Source: Diprion similis
Taxonomy: Eukaryota; Arthropoda; Insecta; Hymenoptera; Diprionidae
NCBI RefSeq assembly: GCF_021155765.1
Contig: NC_060110.1
Location: 10,911,501 to 10,975,500, forward strand
DNA: 64,000 bases
Direction: 5' to 3'
The notes below the pieces were generated by a model. It was not told where the DNA came from. It saw only the letters and a program-made list of their open reading frames with translations, and did not search any database. A program made the translations under genes and the position numbers. Of the stretch, positions 61,980-64,000 are shown piece by piece (the first letter of the stretch is position 1; each line of letters starts with the position of its first letter).

Positions 61980-64000
61980 CTCTCTGCATTGAAACCGGTA
62001 TTTTTCTTTTTGCACAATTTTCCATTATTATGGTTAATTTTTTTTTTCTTCGTTATGTAATATTGAAATAACACGGATCGATTCACTTAGTTTTTGTAAA
62101 TATTCGCGATCTGTGATTACACGCGAAAAACTCATCAGTAGGAAATTGATTAGCAATCTTCCGCGTAAATCATTGAATATATGATATTTATTTCATACTT
62201 ATAATTCTTTTTGATTGACAGTAAAGAATTGAGATTTGGATCATTCCGTTCTTTTTTTACACGCGTGATTTAGTGATACGTATGTCAGTTATTATAGTTT
62301 TCCCTTCTTTTTTTTTTCTCTTCTTTCTTTTTGGCAAGTATCGATCGATCTGTAATCTTTCATAGATGATTAAAAGATACGTCATAGTATAAGGTTAAAT
62401 GTGTTTTTGTTACGTAAGGTTAAGATTATTAATCTGGAGTCGAACAACCGCGAGGCAAGATCGAAGTAATCTTTTGAAGACGAACGTGTATTAGAAGAGG
62501 CCGCGATAATAGAAATATTTGCGATAATCTCACCCGTCGATTCGACTGTAAATTATTTCAATACAATCACTCGTCCCGATTTTAATCATGAAAAAATCAG
62601 TCGTTATCCATATATTTAAATTAGATTGTGTAAAAAAAATCGATTATTTTTTTTTTTCTTCAAAATTCAAATCAAAAATATTATGCCAAATGAGGGGAAA
62701 AAAACGCTGCTAACGTTTGAGCTCTTAATGTTAATATCAATTAAGAGATTCATTATCGCGATTTTCTATATCCCACTTAAGTAACATGGAATTCTTTTTT
62801 TCTTTTTTTTTCTATTTTGGGAATTTTAAAACTCGTCGGGATATTTCCATAATTTTTTCAGAACACAGCAGTAATAACGGAGTGAAATTTCACATAATTC
62901 TGGGAGAAGCTACGTGTGTCATCATGATTCAAGACTCTATATAGTAAGAATTTTTTACAGTACGTATCCAGCAAATACTAAAGACTAAAGATACTTGCCC
63001 GTTATTTTGCTCAACGTTTTAATTGAAGAAGAATACCTAAATAATTCAAAATTAGTCGCGTGACCTTCCAGCCGAATATAGACGAATGGCTCGTGAATAA
63101 ATAAAAAGGTATAACTAACCTGAGATAACAAAATTATACACGAGGTCTAAATACGTAGAAAAATACTAGAAAAATAGATAATCATTCATTCATTATTGTT
63201 TGTCATGCAGGATAGAGGTGCGCTATTTATATCACTATGGAACGGACTTTGCATGCTATCCATAGAACGCAGCCTATCTATATATATGTATATACATACG
63301 AAGCGACGCAGAATTAATTAAGAAGGTTATAATCATTATAATAGACGGATGCCCGCAGTATTGTCTAAATATTTGAACAAATTTTAAAATCGAGGCGAGA
63401 AGAGAAGAACAAACATTTCGCGTCAATAACGATGATAATAGTAATAGTAATAATAACAACAACAAACACAGGTAAAAAAAAAACAAAAGAAAAAAAAAGA
63501 AGATTTTATTTCTACTTTCTATTTAAATGATTAAATTTTCATTCTATACATCGAATAATAACGAAAATCTTCATTTATTACTTATAAAGTTTGTTTGTAT
63601 CTTCTTTACGTTGATGAAAATAAGTAATGAAGTTTTTGGTTGATAGTTACAAGTAGCAAGTAGCAGTGTGTTGGAATAAAAAGGAAACTTTACCTAATAA
63701 AAAAATTTTTACTCTCATTAGTTACATGGAAGAAAAAAAAGTTTGACATCCAGAACCGAGAACCCCCCGGAATACCTTTTGACCGATGTAATTTTAATGA
63801 TAATAATAAAAAATGTATGTATACATATAATTATAACAGAAAGAGAATGTTTTATGACTTACTCATTACAACATTTACTATTACCGCGTGAGTACAGATG
63901 TGAGGAGAACCTGAACCATAAAATATCGCCAAGTCGTCTTTATATATACCTTCATGTATTGAACAAAGTAAAATCTAAATGACAAAAAATTAAGAAATTG

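Larger units (their letters stand above)
49762..64000 (-). other. Probable 5' intron of the C1orf21-like gene, no supported gene
   Basis: More than 14 kb of AT-rich DNA. Because the 49761 exon lacks a start codon and no MGC first exon is visible, this is best read as intron continuing past the window edge. Contents seen are a degenerate tetranucleotide repeat at 51586, a (TA)n tract at 57257, poly(T) at 61960, a TATA-preceded open frame at 54992, a GC-richer patch at 56420-56930, and a possible minus-strand exon ending at 60600. None of these is called as a gene. Confidence 0.5.

Noticed and set aside
1-64000. tRNA, rRNA, CRISPR arrays, viral genes, known microRNAs
   Set aside because: Read by eye on both strands, no A/B-box pairs, repeat-spacer arrays, viral proteins or familiar microRNA seeds were found. 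A covariance-model scan would be decisive.

Overview
The window is nuclear DNA of an insect, AT-rich and with short GT-AG introns. The proteins read like those of a holometabolous insect. A hymenopteran such as a sawfly is my best guess, but the organism is an inference from protein flavour and gene architecture, because no species marker is present. Eight protein-coding genes can be reconstructed exon by exon. Seven are complete in their coding part and one runs off the right edge. I see no tRNA, rRNA, CRISPR array, operon or viral gene.

Layout, left to right. On the plus strand lie NUBPL (mitochondrial complex I Fe-S assembly P-loop NTPase, 325-2071) and sulfiredoxin (3206-3645). ATF6, the ER-membrane bZIP stress sensor, is read on the minus strand from 17806 to 5538; an 8.8 kb first intron separates its 26-codon first coding exon from the rest. 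SDA1 (ribosome biogenesis / pre-60S export) is on the minus strand from 24055 to 18842. One of its introns contains a complete intronless ORC5 gene on the same strand (23171-21858). From 24.1 to 32.5 kb there is a gene-free, repeat-rich block with several inverted-repeat and tandem structures. A TATA-driven NRF-6-type membrane acyltransferase gene (13 coding exons, plus strand, 33063-38314) follows. It converges on a myotubularin-family lipid phosphatase gene of the MTMR2 type (minus strand, 43346-38959). From 47421 rightwards lie the last three exons of a minus-strand gene whose core matches the vertebrate C1orf21 family but which carries a long, low-complexity, polyhistidine-containing C-terminal extension. 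Its first exon is not in the window, so 49.8-64 kb is probably intron.

The genes are not one pathway. Two of them, ATF6 (ER stress) and sulfiredoxin (peroxide stress), are stress-response genes placed tail to tail. SDA1 and ORC5 share an overlapping locus and are both growth/proliferation genes. No new multi-gene system is evident. The items most worth a second look are the extended C1orf21-like protein, the nested ORC5, the altered membrane segment of ATF6, and a set of short inverted-repeat elements, several of them without a recognisable transposase.
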